The notes beneath the pieces are model-generated. The model made no database searches and was not told the DNA's origin. It saw only the letters and a list, made by a program, of their open reading frames with translations. Below are positions 1 to 10,747 of a DNA stretch of 64,000 nt, one piece after another (the first letter of the stretch is position 1; every line of letters starts with the position of its first letter). A program made the translations under genes and the position numbers. The DNA is taken from assembly GCF_900176645.1 (NCBI RefSeq), contig NZ_FXAN01000004.1:79095-143094 (forward strand), in the 5' to 3' direction. The DNA comes from Burkholderia singularis. Its GTDB lineage: Bacteria; Pseudomonadota; Gammaproteobacteria; Burkholderiales; Burkholderiaceae.

Positions 1-604
1 CGCTCGCGTATGCGCTGTTGAAATCGCCGCAAACGATTGCATCGGCGGCGCGCGCCGACGCCGCGAAAGGGCCGTCGAGCGTTTCGGCAGGCGCGCTGTC
101 GCGCGCATGCGCGACGGCTTCGCGATGCAGGCGCCTGAGTGCGTCGATTTGCGCGAGCCGTTGCGTCGACGAGTAATACTCGAGATGCGTGACGACGACG
201 CGCACCGCGCCAAACCGCGCGCGCAGCGTGACTTCAAGCGCGCAGCGCGGCATCGACGGCGCATCGGCACTCGCGGGCCACGGCAGCGCATGGCGCAGCA
301 CGCGCTCGGCGGGCAGCCGGGTCGCGAGCGCGTTGCCGAATTGCCGTCGCGGCGCGCCTGGCGCGCGCGGCGGCAGATCGACGCCGATTGCCTCGAATAC
401 GTCGTAGCCGGGCAGTAGTGCGGCTAATTCGGCATACTGATCGTCGGATGGGCCGCCCGGCAGCGCCGGAAAGCCGCGCGTGACTTCCTGCAGGCATAGC
501 ACGTCGAAGTCTCCGAGCCGGCGCGCGGCGTCGATCGTGCGCGCGAGATCGACCGTGCCGCTCGCATCCCGTCCCCATTGGATGTTCCAGCTAATGAGTC
601 GCAT
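1..604 (-). CDS. endonuclease/exonuclease/phosphatase family protein (3' end outside window)
   Basis: Reading the minus strand from the ATG at 604 gives an open frame that runs off the left edge (about 201 codons). It begins MRLISWNIQWGRD and contains LCLQEV, THLEYYS and CGDFNSAY. These are the WN, LQE, THL and GDFN blocks of the DNase I-like metal-dependent phosphoesterase fold; the Asn, Glu and Asp/Asn in them bind the metal and phosphate in known family members. Substrates of the family range from DNA to phosphoinositides and cannot be told here. No signal peptide is visible. It is divergent from rlmD, with about 135 bases between the two starts. The C-terminal part carrying the last catalytic His is not in the window. 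Confidence 0.85.
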   Translation of the reverse strand, partial: MRLISWNIQWGRDASGTVDLARTIDAARRLGDFDVLCLQEVTRGFPALPGGPSDDQYAELAALLPGYDVFEAIGVDLPPRAPGAPRRQFGNALATRLPAERVLRHALPWPASADAPSMPRCALEVTLRARFGAVRVVVTHLEYYSSTQRLAQIDALRRLHREAVAHARDSAPAETLDGPFAASARAADAIVCGDFNSAYAS

Positions 605-739
605 CGTTGACGCTCCGTTATCGTTCAGCGATGGCCCGAGGCGCCGGGCCGGCCGTTTGGAGACGCTCGGGCACGCCCTTTGGCGTGCCGTTCGTCTACA
701 ATCTCGCCTTTGCTCACAATCGTTCGTCAGGAATAGCTG

Positions 740-2128
740 GTGTCAGAAGCCGCCCCCCTTTCCGCGCGCCGCGCGTCTGCCGCGCCCGATCGCGCCCCGG
801 TTCTCGATATCGATTCGCTCGACATGGAAGCGCGCGGCGTCGGCCGCGTCGTCGACGAAAACGGCGAGCCCGGCAAAGTGATCTTCGTCGAAGGCGCGTT
901 GCCCGGCGAGCGCGTCACGTATTCGAGCTTTCGCCGCAAGCCGTCCTATGAGCAGGCACAGGTCGTCGATATTGTGCGCGCGAGCGTGATGCGTGCGCAG
1001 CCGAAATGCGCGTTTTTCGGTACTTGCGGCGGCTGCTCGATGCAGCATCTCGACATGCGCGCGCAAGTCGCGATCAAACAGCGCGTGCTCGAGGACAACC
1101 TGTGGCATCTCGCGAAACTGCGCTCGGAGACGATGTTCTCGCCGATTCACGGCCCGTCGTGGGGCTACCGGTATCGCGCGCGGCTCACGGTGCGCCATGT
1201 CGCGAAAAAAGGCGGCGTGCTCGTCGGTTTTCACGAGCGCAAGAGCAGCTACGTGGCCGACATGACGAGCTGCGAGGTTCTGCCGCCGCATGTGTCGGCG
1301 CTGCTCGTGCCGCTCAGGCGGCTCGTCGAGGGATTGTCGATCCGTGACCGGATGCCGCAGATCGAGCTGGCGGTCGGCTCGAGCGTGACGGCGCTGGTGC
1401 TGCGCGTGCTCGAGCCGATCAACGCGGCCGACGAAGCGCTGTTGCGCGAATTCGCCGATACGCATCGCGTGCAGTTCTGGCTGCAGCCGAAGGGGCCGGA
1501 TACGGTTGCGCCGTTTTATCCGCTCGATGTCGAGCTGGACTACACGCTGCCCGAATTCGGCATCCGGATGCCGTTCAAACCGACCGATTTCACGCAGGTC
1601 AACCATCAGATCAACCGCGTGCTGGTGGGGCGCGCGCTGCGGCTGCTCGCGCCGGCGCGTGGCGATCGCGTGCTCGATCTGTTTTGCGGTATCGGCAATT
1701 TCACGCTGCCGCTCGCGCGGCTCGCGCGCGACGTGGTCGGCATCGAGGGCAGCGAAGCGCTGACGACGCGCGCGCTCGCGAATGCGAAGGCGAATGGTGT
1801 CGACGGCCATACGTCGTTTGCCTGCCGCAATCTGTTCGACGTGACGGCCGACGATATCCGCGCGCTCGGCGCGTTCGACAAATTCCTGATCGATCCGCCT
1901 CGCGAGGGCGCGCTCGCAGTGTCGAAGGCGCTGGCCGAGATCGCGCAGAGCGGCAGCGGGCCTTTGCCGGCGCGAATCGTCTACGTGTCGTGCAATCCGT
2001 CGACGCTCGCGCGCGACGCGGGACTGCTCGTTCACGAAGCCGGCTACCGGCTCAAGGGCGCGGGCGTGGTGAATATGTTTCCGCATACTTCGCACGTCGA
2101 ATCGATTGCGCTGTTCGAGCGGGCGTAG
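740..2128 (+). CDS. rlmD: 23S rRNA (uracil-1939-C5)-methyltransferase
   Basis: The product is 462 aa. RlmD (RumA) uses S-adenosylmethionine to make 5-methyluridine 1939 in 23S rRNA. An iron-sulfur cysteine set is visible at C90, C96, C99 and C178 ([10 protein letters not shown], then SCEV). The SAM-binding segment is [16 protein letters not shown], followed by DPPREGA. The catalytic cysteine is C418 in [10 protein letters not shown]. An N-terminal TRAM-like region (about residues 25-80) precedes the cluster. The start is taken as GTG at 740; an internal ATG (MEARGVG) would remove part of the TRAM region. It stands alone, convergent with the next gene. Confidence 0.95.
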   Translation: MSEAAPLSARRASAAPDRAPVLDIDSLDMEARGVGRVVDENGEPGKVIFVEGALPGERVTYSSFRRKPSYEQAQVVDIVRASVMRAQPKCAFFGTCGGCSMQHLDMRAQVAIKQRVLEDNLWHLAKLRSETMFSPIHGPSWGYRYRARLTVRHVAKKGGVLVGFHERKSSYVADMTSCEVLPPHVSALLVPLRRLVEGLSIRDRMPQIELAVGSSVTALVLRVLEPINAADEALLREFADTHRVQFWLQPKGPDTVAPFYPLDVELDYTLPEFGIRMPFKPTDFTQVNHQINRVLVGRALRLLAPARGDRVLDLFCGIGNFTLPLARLARDVVGIEGSEALTTRALANAKANGVDGHTSFACRNLFDVTADDIRALGAFDKFLIDPPREGALAVSKALAEIAQSGSGPLPARIVYVSCNPSTLARDAGLLVHEAGYRLKGAGVVNMFPHTSHVESIALFERA

Positions 2129-2229
2129 GGTTGGCCGCCGGCGCGACGCGGTCGTGCGGTGCTTCGCGCCGGCCGCTCCGATGACCGTTCGCGCACTCCA
2201 CGACGGACCTTCGCTGCGAGATGGCGGCG

Positions 2230-2256
2230 AAAAAAAACCGGCCCATGCGGGCCGGT
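2230..2256 (-). terminator. rho-independent terminator of the BAX-inhibitor gene
   Basis: An 8-bp perfect stem (2237-2244 with 2249-2256, loop ATGC) is followed on the minus strand by an uninterrupted T run (2230-2237 on the plus strand is all A). It lies 20 bases beyond the stop codon of the minus-strand gene. There is no T run on the plus side, so it does not obviously end rlmD. Confidence 0.85.
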
Positions 2257-2277
2257 CTTCGGTGAGGCGGTTCAGGC

Positions 2278-2976
2278 TCAGTTGCGATTGCCGCCGAAGA
2301 TGCCGAGCAGTGCGAGCAGGTTCGTGAACACGTTGTACAGATCGAGGTAGATCGCGAGCGTCGCGCTGATGTAATTGGTTTCGCCGCCGTTGACGACGCG
2401 TTGGACGTCGAACAGCATATACGCGGAGAAGATCGCGATCGCAAGCACCGATACGGTCAGCATCAGCGCCGGCAGGTGCAGGAACACGTTCGCGAACGAC
2501 GCAAGCAGCAGTACGATCACGCCGACGAACAGCCATTTGCCGAGGCCGGAGAAATCGCGCTTGCTGACGGTGGCGACCGTGGCCATCACGGCAAAGATCA
2601 CGCCGGTGCCGCCGAACGCCAGCATGATGAGCGCGGGGCCGTTCGAGAAGCCGAGGATGAAGCCCAACAGGCGCGACAGCATCAGGCCCATGAAGAACGT
2701 GAAGCCGAGCAGCACGAACACGCCGGCCGCGCTGTTCTTCGTGCGCTCGATCGCGAACATGAAGCCGAACGCGATCGCGAGGAACGCGAGGAAGCTCATC
2801 ATCGGGCTCGTCGCGGCAAACAGCGAGAAACCGGTCGCGACGCCGATCCAGGCGCCGAGCACGGTCGGCACCATCGACAGGGCGAGGAGCCAGTAGGTGT
2901 TGCGCAGCACGCGGTTGCGGGTCTCGGCGGTACTGATCGCGCCGCCGCGGCCGAAGTTATACGGATAATCGTTCAT
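2278..2976 (-). CDS. BAX inhibitor-1 / YccA family inner-membrane protein
   Basis: The product is 232 aa, starting MNDYPYNFGRGG. About seven hydrophobic segments follow (for example LLALSMVPTVLGAWIGVATG and LIMLAFGGTGVIFAVMATVA), ending in a short tail with NYISATLAIYLDLYNVF. That tail resembles the conserved C-terminal block of YccA/BI-1 (TMBIM) proteins. E. coli YccA modulates the FtsH protease; a role for this copy is inferred only from family. The ATG at 2976 is chosen because TTAGGAGA lies just upstream. The longer upstream frame (to 3153) has no membrane-protein character and no start signal. Single gene with its own terminator. Confidence 0.93.
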   Translation of the reverse strand: MNDYPYNFGRGGAISTAETRNRVLRNTYWLLALSMVPTVLGAWIGVATGFSLFAATSPMMSFLAFLAIAFGFMFAIERTKNSAAGVFVLLGFTFFMGLMLSRLLGFILGFSNGPALIMLAFGGTGVIFAVMATVATVSKRDFSGLGKWLFVGVIVLLLASFANVFLHLPALMLTVSVLAIAIFSAYMLFDVQRVVNGGETNYISATLAIYLDLYNVFTNLLALLGIFGGNRN

Positions 2977-3171
2977 GGTTTCTCCTAACATGGAACGTGG
3001 CGGCATCGCGAGCGGGCGGCATGCTTGTTGCGCCGCGGCAGGCCATGACGCCGCTACCCCTAAGATAGGTTTCGAGGCGAGAGGTTTCAACATTGAGCCG
3101 CCCGCGAAACATGGCTGATTCGACCTTTCGGTCGTGTAAGGGTTCAATCGCAATGATACACGGGAACGTGT

Positions 3172-3177
3172 TACAAT
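3172..3177 (+). promoter_or_regulatory. candidate -10 element for ndk
   Basis: TACAAT, five of six matches to the sigma-70 -10, lies 46 bases before the ndk ATG in an AT-richer leader. No good -35 is seen at 16-18 bp, so this is weak support. Confidence 0.3.
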
Positions 3178-3223
3178 AACGGATTCATTTGAAACTGTAA
3201 CCTCTTAATTTTTTGGAGTTTTT

Positions 3224-3649
3224 ATGGCAATCGAGCGCACCCTGTCGATCATCAAGCCGGATGCGGTGGCGAAGAACGTGATCGGCCAGATCTACAGCCG
3301 TTTCGAAAACGCCGGTTTGAAGATCGTTGCGTCGCGCATGGCGCACCTGTCGCGCGCCGATGCGGAGAAGTTCTACGCCGTTCACGCCGAGCGCCCGTTC
3401 TTCAAGGATCTCGTCGACTTCATGATCTCGGGCCCGGTGATGATCCAGGTTCTTGAGGGCGAGAACGCGATTCTGAAGAATCGCGAGCTGATGGGCGCGA
3501 CGGACCCGAAAAAGGCCGAAAAGGGCACGATCCGCGCGGATTTCGCGGACAGCATCGACGCGAACGCCGTGCACGGCTCGGACGCGGCGGAAACGGCACG
3601 CGTCGAAATCGCGTTCTTTTTCCCGGAAATGAACGTCTACTCGCGTTGA
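3224..3649 (+). CDS. ndk: nucleoside diphosphate kinase
   Basis: The product is 141 aa, the usual length for bacterial Ndk. It transfers the gamma-phosphate of ATP to other nucleoside diphosphates by way of a phosphohistidine. The N-terminal block [15 protein letters not shown] is typical. The phosphorylated histidine is H117 in NAVHGSD, the same number as in E. coli. The nucleotide-binding NPKK-like lysine region appears as [21 protein letters not shown] ribosome-binding site lies eight bases upstream of the ATG. It is first in a long co-directional run with rlmN 40 bases downstream, so the two are probably cotranscribed. Confidence 0.98.
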   Translation: MAIERTLSIIKPDAVAKNVIGQIYSRFENAGLKIVASRMAHLSRADAEKFYAVHAERPFFKDLVDFMISGPVMIQVLEGENAILKNRELMGATDPKKAEKGTIRADFADSIDANAVHGSDAAETARVEIAFFFPEMNVYSR

Positions 3650-3689
3650 CGCGGGCAAGATCCAGCGCGTAGCGGCAAGGCAGGACACC

Positions 3690-4823
3690 ATGGCGAACGA
3701 ATCTCCCGTCGATCTACTCGATTTCGATGCCGACGGCCTCGTCGCGTATTGCGGCAGCCTCGGCGAGAAGGCGTTTCGCGCGAAGCAGTTGCAGCGCTGG
3801 ATCCATCAGTACAATGCGACCGATTTCGACGGGATGACCGATCTCGCGAAATCGCTGCGCGAAAAGCTGAAAGGGCGGGCCGTGATCGGCGCGCCCGACA
3901 TCCTGAGCGATCACGTGTCGGCGGACGGCACGCGCAAGTGGCTCCTCAACGTCGGCAACGGCAACGCGGTCGAAACGGTGTTCATTCCCGAGGAGACGCG
4001 CGGCACGCTTTGCGTGTCGTCGCAGGCGGGGTGCGCGGTCAACTGCCGGTTCTGCTCGACGGGCAAGCAGGGTTTTTCCCGCAATCTGTCGACGGGCGAG
4101 ATCGTCGGTCAGTTACGGATGGCGGAGTTCGCGCTGCGGGCGTCGCTCGGGCGCGCGCCCGGCCCGAACGGGCGCGCGGAGCGCGTCGTCACGAACGTCG
4201 TGATGATGGGCATGGGCGAGCCGCTTCTCAATTACGCGGCGGTCGTGCCCGCGATGCGGCTGATGCTCGACGACAACGCGTATGGCTTGTCGCGCAGGCG
4301 CGTCACGCTGTCGACGTCGGGCGTCGTGCCGATGATGGACCGGCTCGGCGCCGAGCTGCCGGTCGCGCTCGCGGTGTCGCTGCATGCGCCGAACGACGCG
4401 CTGCGCGACATGCTCGTGCCGCTCAACAAGAAACATCCGCTGCGTGAGCTGATGGCGGCTTGCGAGCGTTATCTGAAGGTCGCGCCGCGCGACTTCATCA
4501 CGTTCGAATATTGCATGCTCGACGGCGTCAACGATTCCGAAGCGCATGCGCGCGAACTCCTCGCGCTCACGCGCGACGTGCCGTGCAAATTCAACCTGAT
4601 TCCGTTCAATCCGTTTCCGGAGTCGGGGCTCGTGCGCTCGAAGCCGGAGCAGATCAAGCGCTTCGCGCAGATTCTGATCGACGCCGGCGTAGTGACGACG
4701 GTGCGCAAGACGCGCGGCGACGATATCGACGCCGCGTGCGGCCAGCTCGCGGGCGCGGTCAAGGATCGCACGCGTCTCGCGCAGCGCACGGGGGCGAAGG
4801 TGATCGAGGTCCGGGCGGTTTGA
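3690..4823 (+). CDS. rlmN: dual-specificity 23S rRNA/tRNA adenine-C2 methyltransferase
   Basis: The product is 377 aa. RlmN is a radical-SAM enzyme that makes 2-methyladenosine at 23S rRNA position 2503 and in a tRNA subset. The radical-SAM cluster is C115, C119 and C122 ([14 protein letters not shown]). The methyl-carrier/resolving cysteine near the C-terminus is C350 ([11 protein letters not shown]). [10 protein letters not shown] and GVNDSEAHA are family blocks. It has the length of the E. coli enzyme. It lies between ndk and the rodZ-like gene in the same direction, an arrangement known from many proteobacteria. Confidence 0.97.
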   Translation: MANESPVDLLDFDADGLVAYCGSLGEKAFRAKQLQRWIHQYNATDFDGMTDLAKSLREKLKGRAVIGAPDILSDHVSADGTRKWLLNVGNGNAVETVFIPEETRGTLCVSSQAGCAVNCRFCSTGKQGFSRNLSTGEIVGQLRMAEFALRASLGRAPGPNGRAERVVTNVVMMGMGEPLLNYAAVVPAMRLMLDDNAYGLSRRRVTLSTSGVVPMMDRLGAELPVALAVSLHAPNDALRDMLVPLNKKHPLRELMAACERYLKVAPRDFITFEYCMLDGVNDSEAHARELLALTRDVPCKFNLIPFNPFPESGLVRSKPEQIKRFAQILIDAGVVTTVRKTRGDDIDAACGQLAGAVKDRTRLAQRTGAKVIEVRAV

Positions 4824-4979
4824 CGGCGATGCCGTTGGGAATGCCTGGGCGGGTAGTGCAATAAACGCGAAAGCGATCGGGGATGGCGCGGCGCGCCGTG
4901 CTGTGTGACAACGATAGGTGCGTGTGTGGCCGAAGCCGGCGCGGGCGCGCATGAAAGAAGAATCGACGCGAGGATGAGG

Positions 4980-6074
4980 ATGAGCGAAGCGCAGCCGTCA
5001 AAGAGCCCAGAGACGAACGCAGGCGAGCACCCGGCGGCGGCCGGGCTTGCATCGGTCGCGGCCGTCGGCGAGCGGCTCGCGGAGTTGCGTCGTGCGAAAG
5101 GCTGGTCCGTCGACGACGTGTCCGCGCGGCTGAAGATCGCCGCACCGAAGCTGCAGGCGCTCGAGGCGGGCGACACGAGCCAGTTCCCAGGCGCGACGTT
5201 CGCGCTTGGCGTCGTGCGCAGCTACGCAAAGATGCTGGGCGTCGATCCGGAACCGTTCGCGCAAGCGCTGCGCCGAGAGAAAGGCGTGCCGGCGGTGGAC
5301 TTGTCGTTGCCCGCGTCGTCGGGCGCCGATCTGCCGCGCGGGCGCGTGTCGATCCATCTCGGCGATTCGTCGCGCAGCCGGCCGTGGCTATGGGCGATCG
5401 CGGCGGCAGTCGTCGCGCTTGTCGCCGTGATGATGTGGCGCACGGGCGGCGAATCGACGAATTGGCTCGCGCGCTTCAAGACGGGCGGCGCGGATAACGG
5501 CGCGGCGGCGGTGCATGACCAGCAGCCGGAGAGCGCCGCGTCCGAGCTGCCGGCGAGCGCGGCAGTGTCGGGTTCGGTGACGCAGGCGCAGGGCGCGTCC
5601 GGCGCCGCCGAGCAAACCGCAACGCAAACGGTGCCGGGCAGCGCGGCGCTCGCGCCGGCGCAGGTCGCCGGACCGGCGTTGGCCGCAAGCGTCGCCGGCG
5701 AATCGCCTGCTTCGGCGACATCATCGGCGCAGGCCACCGCCGCTGGCCCGGCCGCGGCATCGGTTGCGGCCGCGGCACAGCCGCAACCATCGGCATCGGC
5801 AAGCGAGGCGGCGACTGTCGCGCCCGGCCAGTCGGTGGTGACGTTGAAGGTCGCGCAGGACTGCTGGTTCAGCGTGCGCGATAAGCACGGCAAGGAACTG
5901 TTCTCGGCGCTCGTGCGGGCAGGCGAGACCAAGCAGGTGGTGGGCGACGCGCCGCTCAAGGTGACGATCGGCAACAAGGCCGGGCTCGAGTCGATCGCTT
6001 TCGACGGCAAGCCTGTCGATCCGGCAAAATACTCGGCGGCTCGGGGTAACGTCGCGCGTTTCGCGTTGCCCTGA
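4980..6074 (+). CDS. rodZ: RodZ-like membrane-anchored helix-turn-helix protein (DUF4115)
   Basis: The product is 364 aa from the ATG at 4980. Residues about 22-85 form a Cro/CI-type helix-turn-helix ([18 protein letters not shown] through [14 protein letters not shown]). One membrane helix follows at about 137-155 ([19 protein letters not shown]). Next comes a long Ala/Ser/Gln-rich linker, then a C-terminal beta-rich DUF4115 domain beginning [15 protein letters not shown]. This is the RodZ layout: cytoplasmic helix-turn-helix that binds MreB, one helix, periplasmic domain supporting rod shape. The start is uncertain, as an in-frame ATG at 4974 is possible; GCGAGG fits 4980 better. ispG follows directly, as in other proteobacteria. 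Confidence 0.85.
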   Translation: MSEAQPSKSPETNAGEHPAAAGLASVAAVGERLAELRRAKGWSVDDVSARLKIAAPKLQALEAGDTSQFPGATFALGVVRSYAKMLGVDPEPFAQALRREKGVPAVDLSLPASSGADLPRGRVSIHLGDSSRSRPWLWAIAAAVVALVAVMMWRTGGESTNWLARFKTGGADNGAAAVHDQQPESAASELPASAAVSGSVTQAQGASGAAEQTATQTVPGSAALAPAQVAGPALAASVAGESPASATSSAQATAAGPAAASVAAAAQPQPSASASEAATVAPGQSVVTLKVAQDCWFSVRDKHGKELFSALVRAGETKQVVGDAPLKVTIGNKAGLESIAFDGKPVDPAKYSAARGNVARFALP

Positions 6075-6166
6075 CGGCCAGCGTCGTGACCGCAGGCGGC
6101 CGCGACGCTTTTCCCATTCGCGCGCAGCCAACGGGCGGCGCGCCATGCGTAAATTTGGATCCAACG

Positions 6167-7519
6167 ATGCAATCCGAAGCTCAATCCCCTGAAGCTCGAT
6201 CTACCGACGCTCGACTTCCTCGAGACAGCCAAATCTGTTCAACCGAGCCGGTGTTCGGCGGGCATGCGCCGCGGCGCGTGTCGCATGGCGTCGATGTCCG
6301 CTGGGGCGGCAATCTCGTGACGATCGGCGGCGATGCGCCGGTTCGTGTGCAGTCGATGACGAACACCGACACGGCCGACGCGATCGGCACGGCGATCCAG
6401 GTGAAGGAACTCGCGAATGCGGGTTCCGAACTCGTTCGCATCACCGTGAATACGCCCGAGGCGGCCGCCGCGGTGCCCGCGATTCGCGAGCAGCTCGATC
6501 GGATGGGCATTGCGGTGCCGCTCGTCGGCGATTTCCATTACAACGGACATCTGCTGTTGCGCGACTATCCGGACTGCGCGCAGGCACTGTCGAAGTACCG
6601 GATCAATCCGGGCAACGTTGGCCAGGGCGCGAAGCGCGATACGCAGTTTGCGCAGATGATCGAAGCCGCGATCAAGTACGACAAACCGGTGCGAATCGGC
6701 GTGAACTGGGGCAGCCTCGATCAGGATCTGCTTGCGCGGATGATGGACGAGAACGCCGCGCGCGCGACGCCGTGGGACGCGCAGAGCGTGATGTACGAAG
6801 CGCTGATCCAATCGGCGATCGGCTCGGCCGAGCGTGCGGTCGAACTCGGCCTTGGGCGCGACAAGATCGTGCTGTCGTGCAAGGTGAGCGGGGTGCAGGA
6901 CTTGATCGCGGTGTACCGGGAGCTGGCGCGCCGCTGCGGCTTCGCGCTGCATCTCGGACTTACCGAGGCGGGCATGGGGTCGAAGGGGATCGTCGCGTCG
7001 ACAGCCGCGCTCGGCGTGCTGCTGCAGGAAGGGATCGGCGACACGATCCGGATTTCGCTGACGCCGGAGCCGGGCGCGTCGCGCACGGGTGAGGTGGTCG
7101 TCGGTCAGGAGATCTTGCAGACGATGGGGCTGCGCTCGTTCGCGCCGATGGTCGTCGCGTGCCCCGGCTGCGGCCGCACGACCAGCACGCTGTTTCAGGA
7201 ACTCGCGCTGCAGATCCAGAACTATCTGCGCGAGCAGATGCCGGTGTGGCGCAATGAATATCCGGGCGTCGAGAAGATGAGCGTCGCGGTGATGGGCTGC
7301 ATCGTCAATGGCCCGGGCGAGTCGAAGCACGCGAACATCGGCATCAGCCTGCCGGGTTCGGGCGAGAATCCGGCTGCGCCTGTCTTCATCGACGGCCAGA
7401 AAGTGAAAACGCTGCGCGGCGAACACATCGCGCAGGAATTCCAGCAGATCGTGAGCGACTACGTGGCGCGTACTTACGGCGCAGCCGCTCAAGGCCGTGC
7501 CGAAGCGCTCCAGAATTAA
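6167..7519 (+). CDS. ispG: 4-hydroxy-3-methylbut-2-en-1-yl diphosphate synthase
   Basis: The product is 450 aa from the ATG at 6167. IspG (GcpE) converts methylerythritol cyclodiphosphate to HMBPP in the MEP isoprenoid pathway using a [4Fe-4S] cluster. Cluster cysteines are visible at C332 and C335 (CPGCGRT) and C378 (GCIVNGPGE). The N-terminal TIM-barrel block is [14 protein letters not shown]. About 40 extra residues precede the conserved region, so a downstream start is possible. It is followed 18 bases later by hisS. Confidence 0.97.
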   Translation: MQSEAQSPEARSTDARLPRDSQICSTEPVFGGHAPRRVSHGVDVRWGGNLVTIGGDAPVRVQSMTNTDTADAIGTAIQVKELANAGSELVRITVNTPEAAAAVPAIREQLDRMGIAVPLVGDFHYNGHLLLRDYPDCAQALSKYRINPGNVGQGAKRDTQFAQMIEAAIKYDKPVRIGVNWGSLDQDLLARMMDENAARATPWDAQSVMYEALIQSAIGSAERAVELGLGRDKIVLSCKVSGVQDLIAVYRELARRCGFALHLGLTEAGMGSKGIVASTAALGVLLQEGIGDTIRISLTPEPGASRTGEVVVGQEILQTMGLRSFAPMVVACPGCGRTTSTLFQELALQIQNYLREQMPVWRNEYPGVEKMSVAVMGCIVNGPGESKHANIGISLPGSGENPAAPVFIDGQKVKTLRGEHIAQEFQQIVSDYVARTYGAAAQGRAEALQN

Positions 7520-7537
7520 TTCGTCAACCGTAACCAG

Positions 7538-8878
7538 ATGACAGAACAAAAGCGAAAGCTCGACAAACTGACGGGCGTGAAGGGCATGAACGACATCCTG
7601 CCGCAGGATGCCGCGTTGTGGGAATTCTTCGAATCGACCGCGAAATCGCTGTTGCGCGCGTATGGCTATCAGGGCATCCGCACGCCAATCGTCGAGCACA
7701 CGCAACTTTTCACGCGCGGCATCGGCGAAGTGACCGACATCGTCGAGAAGGAACTGTACAACTTCACCGATTCGCTGAACGGCGACGAACTCGCGCTGCG
7801 CCCGGAAGGCACCGCGGCCGTCGTGCGTGCGTCGATCGAACATAACCTGCTGTACGACGGACCGAAGCGGCTCTTCTACATCGGCCCGATGTTTCGCCAC
7901 GAGCGCCCGCAGCGCGGCCGCTATCGGCAGTTCCATCAAGTCGGCGTCGAGGCGCTCGGCTTCGCGGGCCCGGACGCCGACGCGGAAATCATCATGATGT
8001 GCCAGCGGCTGTGGGACGATCTCGGCCTCATGGGCATCCGGCTCGAGATCAATTCGCTCGGTCTCGCCGAAGAGCGCGCCGCGCACCGCGTCGAGTTGAT
8101 CAAGTATCTCGAGCAGCACGCCGACCAGCTCGACGCCGATGCGCAGCGCCGTCTATATACGAACCCGCTGCGCGTGCTGGATACGAAGAATCCCGCGCTG
8201 CAGGCGATCGTCGAGAATGCGCCGAAGCTGATCGATTTCCTCGGCGATGAGTCGCGCGCGCATTTCGAAGGGTTGCAGCGCCTGCTGAAGGCCAACAACG
8301 TGCCGTTCAAGATCAATCCGCGTCTCGTGCGCGGCCTCGACTACTACAACCTGACCGTGTTCGAGTGGGTGACCGACAAGCTCGGCGCGCAGGGCACGGT
8401 GGCGGCCGGCGGCCGCTACGACGCGCTGATCGAGCAATTGGGCGGCAAGCCCGCGCCCGCGTGCGGCTGGGGGATGGGTATCGAGCGGATTCTCGAACTG
8501 CTGAAGGAAGACGATCTCGTGCCGGAGCAGGACGGCGTCGATGTCTACGTGGTCCATCAGGGCGATGCGGCGCGCGAGCAGGCATTCGTCGTCGCCGAGC
8601 GGCTGCGCGACACGGGCCTCGATGTGATTTTCCATTGCAGCGCCGACGGCGCCGGCGCGAGCTTCAAATCGCAAATGAAGCGCGCGGACGCGAGCGGCGC
8701 GGCATTCGCGGTGATTTTCGGCGAGGACGAAGTAGCGAACGGCACGGCGAGCGTGAAACCTTTGCGCGATGCGGGCGCGGCGGGCGAAAAGCAGGCTCAG
8801 CAGTCGGTGCCGGTCGAAAACTTGACCGAATTTCTAATCAATGCGATGGTTGCATCCGCCGAAGACGGCGACGACTGA
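7538..8878 (+). CDS. hisS: histidine-tRNA ligase
   Basis: The product is 446 aa. It charges tRNA-His. Class II motif 2 is [19 protein letters not shown] and the histidine A region is [13 protein letters not shown]. Motif 3 appears as [16 protein letters not shown] sequence ([14 protein letters not shown]), and a C-terminal anticodon-binding domain covers about residues 335-446. Spacing to ispG is 18 bases and to the next gene about 50, in keeping with one operon. The start [22 protein letters not shown] is preceded by a poor Shine-Dalgarno sequence, so coupling to ispG is likely. Confidence 0.97.
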   Translation: MTEQKRKLDKLTGVKGMNDILPQDAALWEFFESTAKSLLRAYGYQGIRTPIVEHTQLFTRGIGEVTDIVEKELYNFTDSLNGDELALRPEGTAAVVRASIEHNLLYDGPKRLFYIGPMFRHERPQRGRYRQFHQVGVEALGFAGPDADAEIIMMCQRLWDDLGLMGIRLEINSLGLAEERAAHRVELIKYLEQHADQLDADAQRRLYTNPLRVLDTKNPALQAIVENAPKLIDFLGDESRAHFEGLQRLLKANNVPFKINPRLVRGLDYYNLTVFEWVTDKLGAQGTVAAGGRYDALIEQLGGKPAPACGWGMGIERILELLKEDDLVPEQDGVDVYVVHQGDAAREQAFVVAERLRDTGLDVIFHCSADGAGASFKSQMKRADASGAAFAVIFGEDEVANGTASVKPLRDAGAAGEKQAQQSVPVENLTEFLINAMVASAEDGDD

Positions 8879-8929
8879 TCGCGGCGTGTCCTCGACCAGA
8901 AAGCGTGTACAGGAAGGAATCGCTAGGCG

Positions 8930-9559
8930 ATGAGCTACCACGACGAACAAGAATCGATTGAAAACCTGAAGGCATGGTGGACCCGGTGGGGCAATCTGAC
9001 GACCTGGATCGCCATTGCCGTGCTCGCGGTCGCGGCGGCATGGAACGGCTGGAATTACTGGCAGCGGCGTCAGGCCGCGCAGGCGGCGGTGCTGTATGAG
9101 CAGGTGCAGCAGGCCGTCGCGTCGAACGACAAGGCGAAGATTTCACGCGTCGCCGCTGACATGGAAGACAAGTTCGGCGGCACCGCCTATGCGCAGATGA
9201 CGGCGCTTGAAGCCGCGAAGGCGCTCTACGGCGCGGGCGACGCGGCGCTCGCCAAGGCGCAGCTCCAATGGACGGTCGATCACGCGAAGGACGACGAGTA
9301 CAAGCAGATCGCGAAGTTGCGTCTTGCGTCGCTGCTGCTCGACGAAAAGGCATACGACGCGGGGCTCGCGCTGCTCGCGGGCACGCCGCCCGATGCGTTC
9401 AAGGGGCTCGTCGCGGATCGCCGTGGCGACCTGCTTGCCGCGCAAGGCAAGAGCGACGATGCGCGCGCCGCATACAAGCTCGCGCTCGACGCGCTGCCGA
9501 AGGATGATTCGTCCTCGCGCCAACTCGTGCAATTCAAGCTGGATGCGCTCGGCGGCTAA
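8930..9559 (+). CDS. yfgM: YfgM-like tetratricopeptide membrane protein
   Basis: The product is 209 aa. A cytoplasmic tail (DEQESIENLKAWWTRWGN) leads into one membrane helix at about 24-42, then a periplasmic tetratricopeptide-type region with Ala-rich helices. That is the YfgM (TPR_21) layout. In E. coli YfgM is an ancillary SecYEG/PpiD partner that helps hand outer-membrane proteins to periplasmic chaperones. The gene next to bamB is the same arrangement as in E. coli. AGGAAGGAA upstream of the ATG is a strong ribosome-binding site. Confidence 0.88.
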   Translation: MSYHDEQESIENLKAWWTRWGNLTTWIAIAVLAVAAAWNGWNYWQRRQAAQAAVLYEQVQQAVASNDKAKISRVAADMEDKFGGTAYAQMTALEAAKALYGAGDAALAKAQLQWTVDHAKDDEYKQIAKLRLASLLLDEKAYDAGLALLAGTPPDAFKGLVADRRGDLLAAQGKSDDARAAYKLALDALPKDDSSSRQLVQFKLDALGG

Positions 9560-9601
9560 GCGCGCGCTTTTGTTCTCAACCTAACTTTGCTTCGCTCATC
9601 G

Positions 9602-10747
9602 ATGAATCTGCTGAAACGTTACGCTGCTCCTGTTGCCTGTGCGGCGGCCGTCCTGGTTCTCGCGGCCTGTTCGTCATCGAAGGACGCACGCCGCGTGCCG
9701 ACGCCGCTTGCCGAGTTCAAACCCGCGCTCGACGTGCAGCAGGTGTGGAAGGCGAGCGTCGGCAAGGGCGGCCGCTATTCGTTCTCGCCGGTCGCGGTGG
9801 GCGATGCGGTCTATGTTGCCGGCGCGAACGGCTCGGTCGAGAAGATCGATGCGAAGACGGGCCAGGAAGTGTGGCGCACGAAGGTGGGTTCCGACCTGTC
9901 CGCCGGCGTCGGCAGCGACGGCAATCTGACTGCGGTCGGCGCGCTGAAGGGCGGCCTCTTCGTGCTTGGTCCGGATGGCAAGCTGTTGTGGAAGACGTCC
10001 GTGCAAGGCGAGATCTTCTCGCCGCCGCTCGTCGGCAACGGTTTTGTGATCGTGCGCACGATCGACGGCCAGGTGATCGCATTCTCCGCGCAGACGGGCG
10101 AGCAGAAGTGGAGCTACCGCAACCGGGCGGTGCCGCTCAACCTGCGCGTGTCGGCCGGCATGACGTTCGCGGGCGATGCCGCGGTGCTCGCGGGCTTTCC
10201 GGGCGGCGGTCTCATCGCGCTGAACCTGCAGACCGGCGAGCCGTTCTGGCAAACGCCGGTGTCGTTCCCGAAGGGCGTGACCGAGGTCGAGCGGATCAAT
10301 GACGTGACGGGCGCGCCTACGCTCGTCGGCGCCGAAACCTGCGCGGTGACGTTCCAGGGGCAGCTCGGCTGCTTCGACGCGAATTCCGGCCGTCCGCAGT
10401 GGGAAAAACCGTTCTCCAGCCGCAGCGGCATCGCGCAGGACGATACGGTGGTCGTGGGCGGCGACGACTGGTCCGTCGTCGCCGCGTATGACGTCGCGAC
10501 GGGCAAGGAGCTTTGGCGCAACGACAAGCTCAAGAGCCGCGACGTCGGCGTGCCGTATCTGCTCGGCCGCGCCGTGGTGCTCGGCGATTACAAGGGCTTC
10601 GTGCATTTCCTGTCGCGTGACGACGGCGCATTCGTCGCCCGGATGAAGACGGACGGCAGCGCGATCAACGCGGCGCCCGTGCTCGCGGGCAACACGCTCG
10701 TCGTGCAAACGCAGGACGGCGGCGTATACGGTTTCCGTCCGCGCTGA
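9602..10747 (+). CDS. bamB: outer-membrane beta-barrel assembly lipoprotein BamB
   Basis: The product is 381 aa from the ATG at 9602. A lipoprotein signal ends in LVLAAC with C23 as the predicted lipidated residue. The mature part is an eight-bladed propeller of PQQ/WD-like repeats, seen as recurring AKTGQEVW, AQTGEQKWSY, LQTGEPFW and VATGKELW segments. BamB is a scaffold of the BAM complex together with BamD (encoded at about 31-32 kb here). A TTG at 9587 could extend it by five residues, but the signal peptide fits the ATG. It lies between yfgM and der. Confidence 0.95.
   Translation: MNLLKRYAAPVACAAAVLVLAACSSSKDARRVPTPLAEFKPALDVQQVWKASVGKGGRYSFSPVAVGDAVYVAGANGSVEKIDAKTGQEVWRTKVGSDLSAGVGSDGNLTAVGALKGGLFVLGPDGKLLWKTSVQGEIFSPPLVGNGFVIVRTIDGQVIAFSAQTGEQKWSYRNRAVPLNLRVSAGMTFAGDAAVLAGFPGGGLIALNLQTGEPFWQTPVSFPKGVTEVERINDVTGAPTLVGAETCAVTFQGQLGCFDANSGRPQWEKPFSSRSGIAQDDTVVVGGDDWSVVAAYDVATGKELWRNDKLKSRDVGVPYLLGRAVVLGDYKGFVHFLSRDDGAFVARMKTDGSAINAAPVLAGNTLVVQTQDGGVYGFRPR

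Noticed and set aside
743..2536. 597-codon minus-strand frame opposite rlmD
   Set aside because: Antisense to a clearly recognised enzyme; composition (Arg/Ala/His) is that of a shadow frame.
6239..8119. 626-codon minus-strand frame opposite ispG and hisS
   Set aside because: Long only because the genome is GC-rich; both plus-strand genes are intact and recognised.
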